From NCBI GenBank assembly GCA_021825945.1, contig JAKAFN010000002.1, positions 353,915 to 417,914 on the forward strand: a stretch of DNA of 64,000 nucleotides. Direction: 5' to 3'. Shown in pieces: positions 63,957 through 64,000 of this stretch. A program made the translations under genes and the position numbers. The first letter of the stretch is position 1. Each line of letters opens with the position of its first letter. Source of the DNA: Pseudomonadota bacterium (lineage in GTDB: Bacteria > Pseudomonadota > Gammaproteobacteria > Burkholderiales > Burkholderiaceae_F). A model generated the notes under the pieces. That model was not told the DNA's origin. It searched no databases and saw nothing but the letters and a program-made list of their open reading frames with translations.

Positions 63957-64000
63957 ATGGCCCGTTTGCAGGACCAATATCGTGACACCGTCGTGCCCGA
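63957..64000 (+). CDS. rplE: 50S ribosomal protein L5 (cut by window end)
   Basis: Only the first 14 codons are inside: MARLQDQYRDTVVP, the usual L5 beginning. GGAGG lies about 9 bases before the ATG. Identity rests on this start and on its position after rplX. Confidence 0.9.
   Translation, partial: MARLQDQYRDTVVP

Overview
The window is about 64 kb of GC-rich, gene-dense chromosome from a betaproteobacterium. Several gene neighbourhoods support this: birA-coaX-cobA, ybeD-lipB-lipA, cysI-DUF934-cysH-cysD-cysN, fmdB-DUF502-aspS, gshA-gshB-EIIA-HPr-EI, and metX-metW next to the spc ribosomal operon. No genus can be named from the sequence alone. Translational coupling is very common (ATGA, GTGA, TTGA and TGATG junctions). 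I saw no tRNA, rRNA, CRISPR array, insertion sequence or prophage.

Layout. 1-8.8 kb: a SET-domain protein cut by the window edge, a ScsB/DsbD-type disulfide reductase, an OmpR/QseC-like two-component pair, a second signalling pair in which both kinase and receiver lack key residues, a Spy-like periplasmic protein and an exported creatininase-family protein. 8.8-13 kb (minus strand): birA, coaX, a small membrane protein, cobA, cdh, queC. 13-17 kb (plus): ferredoxin, hydrolase, ybeD-lipB-lipA, cyoE. 17-21 kb (minus): cyoABCD, the bo3-type quinol oxidase, facing cyoE and divergent from an MFS transporter.

22.5-27.3 kb is the most unusual region: an orphan substrate-binding protein, a periplasmic DsrE protein, a 693-residue pentaheme cytochrome that appears to join a tri-heme dehydrogenase-type cytochrome to a TsdA-type thiosulfate dehydrogenase, a four-helix membrane protein and a 37-residue membrane peptide. 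I infer a periplasmic sulfur-compound electron-transfer module that could feed the respiratory chain.

27.3-36 kb: dolP, yraN, rsmI, the cell-shape genes mrdA-rodA-rlpA, a LOG-family protein and a beta-CASP RNA nuclease-like protein. 36-43.7 kb (minus): a sulfate-assimilation block (cbiX, ybiB, TauE/SafE, cysI, DUF934, cysH, cysD, cysN). With cobA further left it contains siroheme synthesis steps needed by CysI. CysH is the iron-sulfur APS reductase type, which fits the absence of an APS kinase. 43.8-56 kb: ssb, hisN, kup, fmdB, DUF502, aspS, an EEP nuclease/phosphatase, clsB and a FIST sensor coupled to a PAS-GGDEF-EAL protein. 56-64 kb (plus): glutathione synthesis, a PTS lacking a sugar permease, metX-metW, then rplN-rplX-rplE with a clear sigma-70 promoter and a leader hairpin.

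Start codons were chosen from ribosome-binding sites and family length where possible; uncertain ones are flagged. Functions are family assignments from motifs, with no database search.
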